NCBI RefSeq assembly: GCF_024172125.1
Contig: NZ_JAMZEA010000015.1
Coordinates: 62,001-126,000, forward strand
DNA length: 64,000 bases
From: Actinomadura rupiterrae
GTDB taxonomy: Bacteria > Actinomycetota > Actinomycetes > Streptosporangiales > Streptosporangiaceae
Direction: 5' to 3'
Of the stretch, positions 22,170-29,312 are shown piece after piece. The first letter of the stretch is position 1, and every line of letters starts with the position of its first letter. The position numbers and the translations under genes are program-made. Under the pieces are notes generated by a model. It saw nothing but the letters and a program-made list of their open reading frames with translations, made no database searches and was not told where the DNA came from.

Positions 22170-23556
22170 GCGCGGGAGCCAGGCGTCCGGCGTTGTAGTC
22201 GGCGACCAGCTGCCGGACGGTCTCGCGCGCGCAGGACTTGTTGGTGCCGATGAAGCCGGTCGGTCCGCGCTTGATCCAGCCGGTCACGTACGTGCCGGGG
22301 ACGGGCTCGCCCGCGTCCATGACGCGTCCCTTGTCGTTGGGGACGACGGCCCGATCGTCGTCGAACGGCAGGTCCGGCAGCGGACGCGCCCGGTAGCCGA
22401 TGGACGACAGGACCAGGCCCGCCTTCAGGTGCTCGGCCTCGCCCGACGCGCGGGTGAAGGTCACGCCGGTGTCGGTGATCTCGGCCGGGCTCAGGAAGTA
22501 GCGCAGGGTGACGCGGCGCCCGGCGGTCGGCTCGCTGGGGAGCGCGGCGATGGTGCGGTGCTTGAGCGACGCGTCGTCCAGGCCCGTGAGGTCGGCGGAC
22601 GGCACGACGACGTCCGCCACGGACGTGAGGCCGACGAGTTCGGCGAGGGTGAACGCCGAGTGGGCCGGCCCCCGGCGGCCCACCACGACGACTTCCTCGA
22701 TCGCGCTCGCCCGCAGCGCCTCCAGGGCGGGGCGCGAGATCGGCGTGGACGCCAGCGACTCCGGCGAGGCCGTCAGGATGCGCGCGACGTCCAGCGCCAC
22801 GTTCCCGTTACCGATGACCACCGCGCGCGGGTGCGCGAGGTCGAACTCGTGGTGCGCGTGGTCGGGATGGCCGTTGTACCAGGCGACGAACTCGGTGGCG
22901 GTCGCGATGCCGGACGCGCCGGGGACGTCCAGCCGCCGGTCGGACGACGCGCCGGTCGCGTAGACGACGGCGTGGTGGTCGCGGAGCAGGTCGGCGTGCG
23001 TGACGTCCTTGCCGATCTCCACGCCGAGGTGGAGGTGGAAGCCGTCCTCGCGGGAGATGCGGTCGAAGACCTCGGTGACCTGCCGCGTCCTGGCGTGGTC
23101 GGGCGCGACGCCCGTCCGGACGAGGCCGTAGGGCGAGGCCAGCCGCTCGTAGACGTCCACCCGCGCGCCCGGGATCGTCAGCAGCTCGTCGGCGGCGTAC
23201 ATCGCGGACGGCCCGGACCCGACGACCGCCACCCGCAGCGGCTCGCGCTCCGCCACCTGCAGCGGCTTCTCGTGCGGGGCCAGGATCGTGCGCCGCGTCC
23301 GGCCGCCCTTGTAGAAGTCGGCGTTGATCTCCAGGAAGGGCAGCTGCGCCTCGTCCAGCTTCCCGGCGGGCTTGATCGCCTCGACCGGGCACGCGGTCAC
23401 GCACGCCCCGCAGTCCACGCAGGCCGCGGGGTCGATGTACAGCATCTCCGCGGTGCCGAAGTCGGGCTCGTCCGGGGTGGGGTGGATGCAGTTCACCGGG
23501 CAGGCGTGGACGCACGAGGCGTCGTTGCAGCAGGACTGCGTGACCACGTGGGGCAT
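22159..23556 (-). CDS. fprB: Ferredoxin fused to ferredoxin-NADP+ reductase (FprB-like)
   Basis: A 465-residue fusion. Residues 1-65 are a bacterial ferredoxin with two clusters of cysteines (SCCNDASCVHACPVNC and ACVDCGACVTACPVEA), as in 7Fe or 8Fe ferredoxins. The rest is an adrenodoxin-reductase-type flavoprotein with VAVVGSGPSAMYAADELL (FAD site) and VVIGNGNVALDVARIL (NADPH site), then VVGRRGPAHSAF and TGWIKRGPTGFIGTNK. It moves electrons from NADPH to its own iron-sulfur clusters and on to a partner oxygenase. The partner is likely the AurF-like di-iron protein encoded 66 bases upstream. The same gene pair is known in mycobacteria (FprB/Rv0886 with Rv0885). The ATG at 23556 follows GGAAAGA. 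Confidence 0.92.
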   Translation of the reverse strand: MPHVVTQSCCNDASCVHACPVNCIHPTPDEPDFGTAEMLYIDPAACVDCGACVTACPVEAIKPAGKLDEAQLPFLEINADFYKGGRTRRTILAPHEKPLQVAEREPLRVAVVGSGPSAMYAADELLTIPGARVDVYERLASPYGLVRTGVAPDHARTRQVTEVFDRISREDGFHLHLGVEIGKDVTHADLLRDHHAVVYATGASSDRRLDVPGASGIATATEFVAWYNGHPDHAHHEFDLAHPRAVVIGNGNVALDVARILTASPESLASTPISRPALEALRASAIEEVVVVGRRGPAHSAFTLAELVGLTSVADVVVPSADLTGLDDASLKHRTIAALPSEPTAGRRVTLRYFLSPAEITDTGVTFTRASGEAEHLKAGLVLSSIGYRARPLPDLPFDDDRAVVPNDKGRVMDAGEPVPGTYVTGWIKRGPTGFIGTNKSCARETVRQLVADYNAGRLAPALTA

Positions 23557-23622
23557 GTCGGGGCGTTCTTTCCGGTCAGGCGGCGGGGAGCGCGCCGGGC
23601 AGGCGGCGGTGCGCGCCGGAGG

Positions 23623-24591
23623 TCAGGCGGCGGTAGTGCGCGCGGGGCGGTGCGGTTCGCCGCGGAAGCGGGACGGGCGGCCGTCGATCTTCAGCGCCTT
23701 CCACAGCCGGGTGGCGACCGGGTTCATCAGGCCGAGCTCGTCGGCGAGCATCCGGACGTCGCCGAAGTAGCTCCGCATGATGTCGCGGGAGGCAGGGCTG
23801 TCCCAGAACGCCTCCTTCATCACCGACTTCGGGATGTCGAACTTCTTCTCCAGGTCGCGCGGCGGCGACATGATGGCGCCCGCGAGCCAACGCATGATGA
23901 TCGGGTAGGCGAGGGAGGTCGCGCCCTTGCCGAGCTTGCCCTGCCGCTTCACCTTGTCGTGCAGGAAGCGGTGCGCGAAGGAGATGTGCCGGGCCTCCTC
24001 GGCGATGTGGATCTCCATGGTGCGCAGCACGGCCGGCGGCCGGTTCTCGCTGTCCCGGATCGCCTCCTTCTGGAAGTGGTCGATCGGCTCCTCGCCCGCC
24101 AGGATGCCGATGAAGAACACGATCGGCAGGTAGGCGCCCAGGTGCCAGAAGTGCGAGGTCGCGCGGTAGTCGGTGCGCATCCCGGGGACGGCCAGGCCGG
24201 TCCGGTTGACCAGCTCCTGGAACATCTGGATGTGGTTGCACTCCTCGGTCATCTCGTGGAGGCAGTAGCGGAACTCCGGCGTGCCGTTCGGCAGCCGCAT
24301 CGCGTACTGCATCATGCCGCGGATGAGGACGCTCTCGAACTGGAGCCCGACCTTCTGGATGTTGGCGATCCGCCACATCCCGATCTCGATCCGCCGCTTC
24401 TCCGGCTGCGCCTTGTACCAGGGGTGCGCGCCCAGCGGGTCGCACTCGGGCAGGATCCAGCGCGGGTCGTCGGGGTCGATCTGGAACTCCGGGGAGTCCC
24501 AGTCGATGTCGAGGTAGGGGTCGAAGCGGCGCGCCACCGAGCCCTCCGAGAGAACGCGCAGCGTGTCCCGGTACTCCTGATCGATCTTCAC
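23623..24591 (-). CDS. AurF-like di-iron oxygenase family protein (Rv0885-like)
   Basis: A 322-residue protein of the p-aminobenzoate N-oxygenase-like ferritin-fold group. Candidate iron ligands are visible in helices containing ESVLIRGMM, EMTEECNHIQMF and EIHIAEEARHISFAH, which give the ExxxxH and EExxH patterns of di-iron sites. GTG at 24591 follows GGAGG. It forms an operon with the FprB-like reductase, which probably supplies its electrons, and sits next to a TetR regulator with an inverted repeat in the shared upstream region. The substrate is unknown: AurF itself oxidises an aromatic amine, but the mycobacterial relatives are uncharacterised. It could act on a lipid or an aromatic compound. 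Confidence 0.87.
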   Translation of the reverse strand: MKIDQEYRDTLRVLSEGSVARRFDPYLDIDWDSPEFQIDPDDPRWILPECDPLGAHPWYKAQPEKRRIEIGMWRIANIQKVGLQFESVLIRGMMQYAMRLPNGTPEFRYCLHEMTEECNHIQMFQELVNRTGLAVPGMRTDYRATSHFWHLGAYLPIVFFIGILAGEEPIDHFQKEAIRDSENRPPAVLRTMEIHIAEEARHISFAHRFLHDKVKRQGKLGKGATSLAYPIIMRWLAGAIMSPPRDLEKKFDIPKSVMKEAFWDSPASRDIMRSYFGDVRMLADELGLMNPVATRLWKALKIDGRPSRFRGEPHRPARTTAA

Positions 24592-24615
24592 GGCCGCCTC
24601 CGCCCACGAGGTCGT

Positions 24616-24639
24616 TTACAGTTCGTGGGTCGACTGTAA
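24616..24639. promoter_or_regulatory. Inverted repeat operator for the di-iron protein and TetR gene
   Basis: TTACAGT (24616-24622) and ACTGTAA (24633-24639) form an exact inverted repeat with a 10-base spacer. It lies 25 bases upstream of the di-iron protein start and 90 bases upstream of the divergent TetR start. This is a typical position for an autoregulated TetR operator. Confidence 0.65.
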
Positions 24640-24728
24640 GTACCCGATCACTTGCAGGTCAAGACGCGAAGATCGTCCGACCCGGTGATGTGGGACACTC
24701 GGACCGGCACGAGCGTGAGGAGGTCGGG

Positions 24729-25337
24729 GTGGCGTCGGGGGTGGCGGGGCCGCGCGGCGACGCGTCCGGCGGCATGCGGCAGCGGATCCTGGACGCCGCG
24801 GCCGAGTGCCTGATCGAGGGCGGGTTCGCCTCCGGGCGCATCCTGTCGGCGATCGCCCGCAAGGCGGGCATGTCCCGGCCGACGCTCTACAAGTACGGCG
24901 GGACGGTCGAGGACATCCGCCGGGCCCTGGTCGAGCGGGAGCTGACCCGGTTCCTGGAGGCGCTCGCGCCGCGCCTGGAGGGCATGACCTGGTCCCGCGA
25001 GTACGCCACCGACCTTCTCGTCTTCGTGGTCGGCTACGCGCGCGGCCACACCCTGCTGAACGCGGCCCTCCGGGACGTCCCGGAGATCGTCCTGCCCGAG
25101 TTCACGCTGAACGCCGAGGGCACGATCCGGCGCATCTCCGAGCTGGCCGCGCCGATCGTCCAGCGGCACATCGACGCGGGCGCGATCCCTCCGGTGGACG
25201 TGGGGATGTTGACCGACGCGCTGTTCCGTATCACGCTGTCGATCGTCCTGATCCGCGGCCCCTACGACTTCGACGACCCCGAAGTCCTGCGCCGGCACCT
25301 GCACGGCGCCCTGGGGATGCTCGCCGAACTCTCCTGA
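24729..25337 (+). CDS. TetR family regulator
   Basis: A regulator of about 202 residues. GTG at 24729 lies five bases after AGGAGG; a frame extends upstream to another GTG (24690) that has no such box. The helix-turn-helix is in MRQRILDAAAECLIEGGF and SAIARKAGMSRPTLYKYGG. The C-terminal domain is helical with no recognised ligand motif. It is divergent from the AurF-like/FprB operon and probably represses it. A short spacer separates it from furA downstream; its own stop lies 70 bases before the furA start. Confidence 0.88.
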   Translation: MASGVAGPRGDASGGMRQRILDAAAECLIEGGFASGRILSAIARKAGMSRPTLYKYGGTVEDIRRALVERELTRFLEALAPRLEGMTWSREYATDLLVFVVGYARGHTLLNAALRDVPEIVLPEFTLNAEGTIRRISELAAPIVQRHIDAGAIPPVDVGMLTDALFRITLSIVLIRGPYDFDDPEVLRRHLHGALGMLAELS

Positions 25338-25358
25338 GCCGGACCCAAGCTCAATTGG

Positions 25359-25380
25359 ACGATTCATTCTCTTGAATCGT
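25359..25380. promoter_or_regulatory. Probable FurA operator
   Basis: ACGATTCA and TGAATCGT form a perfect inverted repeat around TTCTCT, in an AT-rich stretch 28 bases before the furA start. Actinobacterial FurA proteins repress their own furA-katG operon from such a site, so this is the likely control point for both genes. Confidence 0.7.
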
Positions 25381-25407
25381 TCGTGTTTGTAGGCGTAGGT
25401 TGTCGCC

Positions 25408-25890
25408 ATGAGCGCACCGCAGCCCCTGACCATCGCCGAGGAGCTGCGCGGTGCCGGCCTCCGGGTGACGGCCGCCCGCGTCGCGCTGCTCGAAACCGTC
25501 CGGACCGGCGACCACCTCGGGGTCGAGGCCCTCGCCTCCGGCGTCCGCGACCGGGTCGGGCACATCTCCCTGCAAGCCGTCTACGAGGCGCTGCACGCGC
25601 TGACCGCCGCCGGGCTCGTCCGCCGGATCGAGCCCGCCGGGAGCCCGGCGCGCTTCGAGGGCCGCGTCGGCGACAACCACCACCACATCGTGTGCCGCTC
25701 CTGCGGCGCGGTCGCCGACGTCGACTGCGCCATCGGCCCGGCGCCGTGCCTCACCCCCTCCGACGACCACGGCTTCACGATCGACGAGGCAGAGGTCACC
25801 TTCTGGGGCCTGTGCCCCGACTGCTCTGCCGCCCAGAACCCCCCAGCCGCTCAGAACCCCGCAGCCGCTCAGAACTCCTCATCGGCCTAG
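25408..25890 (+). CDS. furA: FurA/CatR-type redox-sensing repressor
   Basis: A 160-residue Fur family protein. The N-terminal winged helix is seen in GLRVTAARVALLETV and HISLQAVYEALHALTAAGL. The metal-binding segment has GDNHHHIVCRSCGAVADVDC, and the second zinc-ligand pair is LCPDC near residue 144. The last 15 residues consist of an AAQN-containing repeat (DNA unit about 18 bases) that looks like slippage and is unlikely to matter. katG starts 19 bases downstream, the standard furA-katG arrangement in which FurA represses catalase-peroxidase until peroxide oxidises it. The perfect inverted repeat upstream is the probable autoregulatory operator. Confidence 0.93.
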   Translation: MSAPQPLTIAEELRGAGLRVTAARVALLETVRTGDHLGVEALASGVRDRVGHISLQAVYEALHALTAAGLVRRIEPAGSPARFEGRVGDNHHHIVCRSCGAVADVDCAIGPAPCLTPSDDHGFTIDEAEVTFWGLCPDCSAAQNPPAAQNPAAAQNSSSA

Positions 25891-25909
25891 TTTCCGAAGG
25901 GTGCCAACC

Positions 25910-28111
25910 ATGTCTGAGAACCAGAACACCAGCGGCGAATGCCCCGTCGCGCACACCCGCGCCCCCCACCCCACCCAGGGCGGCGGGAACCGCCAGTGGT
26001 GGCCCGAGCGCCTCAACCTGAAGATCCTCGCCAAGGACCCGGCGGTCGCGAACCCGCTCGGCGAGGACTTCGACTACGCCGCCGCGTTCCAGACCCTCGA
26101 CCTTCCCGCGGTCAAGCGCGACATCGCCGAGGTGCTGACCACCTCCAAGGACTGGTGGCCCGCCGACTTCGGCCACTACGGGCCGTTCATGATCCGGATG
26201 GCCTGGCACAGCGCCGGCACCTACCGCATCCACGACGGGCGCGGCGGCGCCGGCTCCGGCCAGCAGCGGTTCGCGCCGCTGAACAGCTGGCCCGACAACG
26301 GCAACCTCGACAAGGCCCGGCGGCTGCTGTGGCCGGTGAAGAAGAAGTACGGCTCGGCGCTGTCCTGGGCCGACCTGCTCGTCCTCACCGGGAACGTCGC
26401 GCTGGAGAGCATGGGCTTCCCGACCTACGGGTTCGGCGGCGGCCGCGAGGACGCCTGGGAGCCCGACGAGGACGTCTACTGGGGCCCGGAGAGCACCTGG
26501 CTCGGCGACGAGCGCTACACCGGCGACCGCGAGCTGGAGAACCCGCTCGGCGCCGTCCAGATGGGCCTGATCTACGTCAACCCCGAGGGCCCGAACGGCA
26601 CCCCCGACCCGCTGGCCGCGGCCCGCGACATCCGCGAGACGTTCCGCCGGATGGCGATGAACGACGAGGAGACCGTCGCGCTGATCGTCGGCGGCCACAC
26701 CTTCGGCAAGACGCACGGCGCGGGCCCGGCCGAGAGCGTCGGCCCGGCGCCCGAGGGCGCGCCGATCGAGCAGCAGGGCCTCGGCTGGAAGAGCACGCAC
26801 GGCACCGGCAAGGGCGGCGACGCGATCACCAGCGGCCTGGAGGGCATCTGGACGACCACGCCGACCCAGTGGGACAACTCCTTCCTGGAGATCCTCTTCG
26901 GGTACGAGTGGGAGCTGTTCCAGAGCCCGGCGGGCGCCAACCAGTGGCGTCCGAAGGAGGGCGCCGGCGCCGGCACCGTGCCCGACCCGTTCGACGCGGA
27001 GAGGAAGCACGCGCCGACGATGCTCACCACCGACCTGGCGCTGCGCGTCGACCCGGTGTACGAGCAGATCAGCCGCCGGTTCCTGGAGAACCCGCAGGAG
27101 CTGACCGACGCGTTCGCGCGCGCCTGGTACAAGCTGACGCACCGCGACATGGGACCGGTCGTCCGCTACCTCGGCCCGGAGGTGCCGGCCGAGGAGCTGA
27201 TCTGGCAGGACCCGCTGCCCGCGCGGACCGGTGAGCTGATCGACGACGCGGACGCCGCCGACCTCAAGGCGCGCATCCTCGGCTCCGGGCTGACCGTCCA
27301 GCAGCTGGTGTCCACCGCGTGGGCGGCGGCCTCCTCGTTCCGCGGCAGCGACAAGCGCGGCGGCGCGAACGGCGCCCGGATCCGGCTCCAGCCGCAGATC
27401 GGCTGGGAGGTCAACGAGCCCGACAAGCTCGCGGGCGTGCTGCGCACGCTGGAGGGCGTCCAGGAGGCGTTCAACTCCGGCCGCACCGACGGCAAGCACG
27501 TCTCGCTCGCCGACGTCATCGTGCTCGGCGGCGCGGCGGGCGTGGAGAAGGCCGCCAAGGACGCCGGCATCGAGGTCTCGGTGCCGTTCACGCCGGGCCG
27601 CGTGGACGCCTCGCAGGAGCAGACCGACGTCGAGTCGTTCGAGAACCTGGAGCCCGCCGCCGACGGCTTCCGCAACTACCTCGGCAAGGGCCTGCGGCTC
27701 CCGGCCGAGTACCTGCTGGTCGACCGGGCCAACCTGCTGACGCTGAGCGCGCCGGAGATGACCGCCCTGGTCGGCGGGCTGCGGGTGCTCGGCGCCAACT
27801 TCCAGGACTCGCAGGTCGGCGTGCTCACCGGCACGCCCGGGAAGCTCACCAACGACTTCTTCACCAACCTGCTCGACCTGGACACCGAGTGGCGGGCGAC
27901 CGGCGACGGCAACCTCTTCGAGGGCGTGGACGCCGAGACCGGCAAGGTCCGCTGGACCGGCAGCCGCGTCGACCTGGTGTTCGGTGCGAACGCCGAGCTG
28001 CGCGCGATCGCCGAGGTGTACGCCAGCGACGGCGCGAAGGAGAAGTTCGCGGCCGACTTCGCCAAGGCGTGGGCCAAGGTCATGGACCTCGACCGGTTCG
28101 ACGTCCGCTGA
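25910..28111 (+). CDS. katG: Catalase-peroxidase KatG
   Basis: A 733-residue bifunctional haem enzyme that destroys hydrogen peroxide and organic peroxides. The distal motif MIRMAWHSAGTYR holds catalytic Arg, Trp and His. VGGHTFGKTHGAG holds the proximal haem-ligand His. LIYVNPEGPNG contributes the Tyr of the Met-Tyr-Trp adduct typical of KatG. The second, haem-free repeat domain is present (from about residue 430), so the length is normal. The ATG at 25910 follows GAAGGG. It is the second gene of the furA-katG operon and is followed by a strong hairpin. Its location inside the gap between two halves of the macrolactam cluster is notable, but its role is general oxidative stress defence. Confidence 0.97.
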   Translation: MSENQNTSGECPVAHTRAPHPTQGGGNRQWWPERLNLKILAKDPAVANPLGEDFDYAAAFQTLDLPAVKRDIAEVLTTSKDWWPADFGHYGPFMIRMAWHSAGTYRIHDGRGGAGSGQQRFAPLNSWPDNGNLDKARRLLWPVKKKYGSALSWADLLVLTGNVALESMGFPTYGFGGGREDAWEPDEDVYWGPESTWLGDERYTGDRELENPLGAVQMGLIYVNPEGPNGTPDPLAAARDIRETFRRMAMNDEETVALIVGGHTFGKTHGAGPAESVGPAPEGAPIEQQGLGWKSTHGTGKGGDAITSGLEGIWTTTPTQWDNSFLEILFGYEWELFQSPAGANQWRPKEGAGAGTVPDPFDAERKHAPTMLTTDLALRVDPVYEQISRRFLENPQELTDAFARAWYKLTHRDMGPVVRYLGPEVPAEELIWQDPLPARTGELIDDADAADLKARILGSGLTVQQLVSTAWAAASSFRGSDKRGGANGARIRLQPQIGWEVNEPDKLAGVLRTLEGVQEAFNSGRTDGKHVSLADVIVLGGAAGVEKAAKDAGIEVSVPFTPGRVDASQEQTDVESFENLEPAADGFRNYLGKGLRLPAEYLLVDRANLLTLSAPEMTALVGGLRVLGANFQDSQVGVLTGTPGKLTNDFFTNLLDLDTEWRATGDGNLFEGVDAETGKVRWTGSRVDLVFGANAELRAIAEVYASDGAKEKFAADFAKAWAKVMDLDRFDVR

Positions 28112-28153
28112 CCCTCGCGTGAGCGTGGACTGACGCCGGCGCAGGCACGAATC

Positions 28154-28190
28154 GAACGGCGTCCGGGGCACCCCTGCCCGGACGCCGTTC
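28154..28190. terminator. Bidirectional hairpin terminator between katG and the glycine oxidase gene
   Basis: A perfect 14-base stem (28154-28167 with 28177-28190; arm GAACGGCGTCCGGG) with a nine-base loop lies between the convergent katG and glycine oxidase stop codons. It marks the left edge of the right-hand biosynthetic block. Confidence 0.85.
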
Positions 28191-28207
28191 GCTCGTCCGC
28201 CGCCTGC

Positions 28208-29296
28208 CTAGCCGAAGCGCAGGGGCGAGAACGGGACGGCCGGGTTGGGCACGGCCGTGTCGGTGAGGTACCCGGCCATGGCCTCCGCGGTGACCGGGCT
28301 GAGCTGGACGCCCATCCGGAAGTGCCCGGAGGCCAGGAACACGTCCGGGACGTTCGTGGGGCCGATGACGGGCAGGTCGTCCGGGGAGCCGGGCCGCAGG
28401 CTCGCGCTCATCTCGGCGAAGCGCAGGTTCCCGACCCCCGGCAGGACGTCGGCGGCGCGGGCCAGCAGCTGGCCGGTCCCGGCGGCGGTGACGACCTCGT
28501 CGTAGCCGCGCTCCTCGTAGGTCGCGCCGATGACCAGCTCGCCGTCCAGCCGCGGGACGAGGTACAGCGACGAGCCCTTGGACAGGGCCCGCGCGGTCAG
28601 GTTCAGCAGCGGCGGGTCGGAGTGCAGCCGAAGGATCTGCCCCTTGACCGGCCGGATCTCCGGGATCGCGCCCTTGGGCAGGCCCTCGATGTGGTGCGTC
28701 CAGCAGCCCGCCGCGAGCACCAGCCGATCGAACGGGACGGCGCTGCCGTCGCCGAGGATGACGGTGTGGCCGTCCACCCGGACCACGCGCTCGCGCAGGA
28801 CGGTCCCGCCGAGCTTCTTCAGCGCGGTCTGGAGGGACGCGGTCAAGACGCGCGGGTCGACCGCGCCGTCGTCCGGCGACAGCAGGCCGCCGAGCGCCGG
28901 GGCGAACGCGGGCTGCAGCCGCGCGACGTCCTCGGCGGTGACCTTCTCGACCGCGATGCCGAGGTCCTCCTGGAACGCGAACTGGTGGTCCAGGGTGTGC
29001 AGCGCGTCGTAGTCGAACGCGGCGTCGAGCACTCCGTCCCGGCGGTACCCGGACGGCGCGAACTCCTCCAACTCCGCCGCGAACGACGGGTACAGGTCGC
29101 GGGACGCCAGGTACAGCGCGAGCAGTTTCGGCTGGTCGTAGAGCTGCTCGTTGCCGGGCGGGAGCATCCCCGCCGATACGTGCGAGGCCTTGCTGGCGGG
29201 GGCGGGGTCGACCACGGTGACCGACAGGCCGCGCTGCTGCGCGCGCCAGGCGGTCGCCAGGCCGATCACGCCGCCCCCGGCGATGACGACGTTCAC
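28208..29296 (-). CDS. FAD-dependent glycine oxidase-like enzyme (beta-amino acid starter formation)
   Basis: A 362-residue D-amino-acid/glycine oxidase family flavoprotein with MNVVIAGGGVIGLATAWRAQ at the N-terminus and GHFRMGVQLSPVTAEAMAGY near the C-terminus. In macrolactam clusters such as cremimycin's, a glycine oxidase (CmiS2) oxidatively removes the carboxymethyl part of an N-carboxymethyl-beta-amino acid, leaving the free 3-amino acid. The same job is inferred here because the gene is last in an operon with an FcoT-like Michael-addition enzyme and a PKS fragment. GTG at 29296 is preceded by AGGAAGG. A thiamine-related ThiO role is the alternative, but no thiamine genes are nearby. Confidence 0.9.
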   Translation of the reverse strand: MNVVIAGGGVIGLATAWRAQQRGLSVTVVDPAPASKASHVSAGMLPPGNEQLYDQPKLLALYLASRDLYPSFAAELEEFAPSGYRRDGVLDAAFDYDALHTLDHQFAFQEDLGIAVEKVTAEDVARLQPAFAPALGGLLSPDDGAVDPRVLTASLQTALKKLGGTVLRERVVRVDGHTVILGDGSAVPFDRLVLAAGCWTHHIEGLPKGAIPEIRPVKGQILRLHSDPPLLNLTARALSKGSSLYLVPRLDGELVIGATYEERGYDEVVTAAGTGQLLARAADVLPGVGNLRFAEMSASLRPGSPDDLPVIGPTNVPDVFLASGHFRMGVQLSPVTAEAMAGYLTDTAVPNPAVPFSPLRFG

Positions 29297-29312
29297 TCCA
29301 TGCCTTCCTGAT

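Noticed and set aside
23576..24607. Alternative 343-residue minus-strand frame over the di-iron protein
   Set aside because: Low-complexity Arg/Pro/Gly translation. The overlapping frame at 23623-24591 encodes the recognised di-iron ligands.
25800..25890. Repeat region at the end of furA as a CRISPR or regulatory repeat
   Set aside because: Only about three imperfect 15-18-base units inside a coding sequence; simple slippage explains it.
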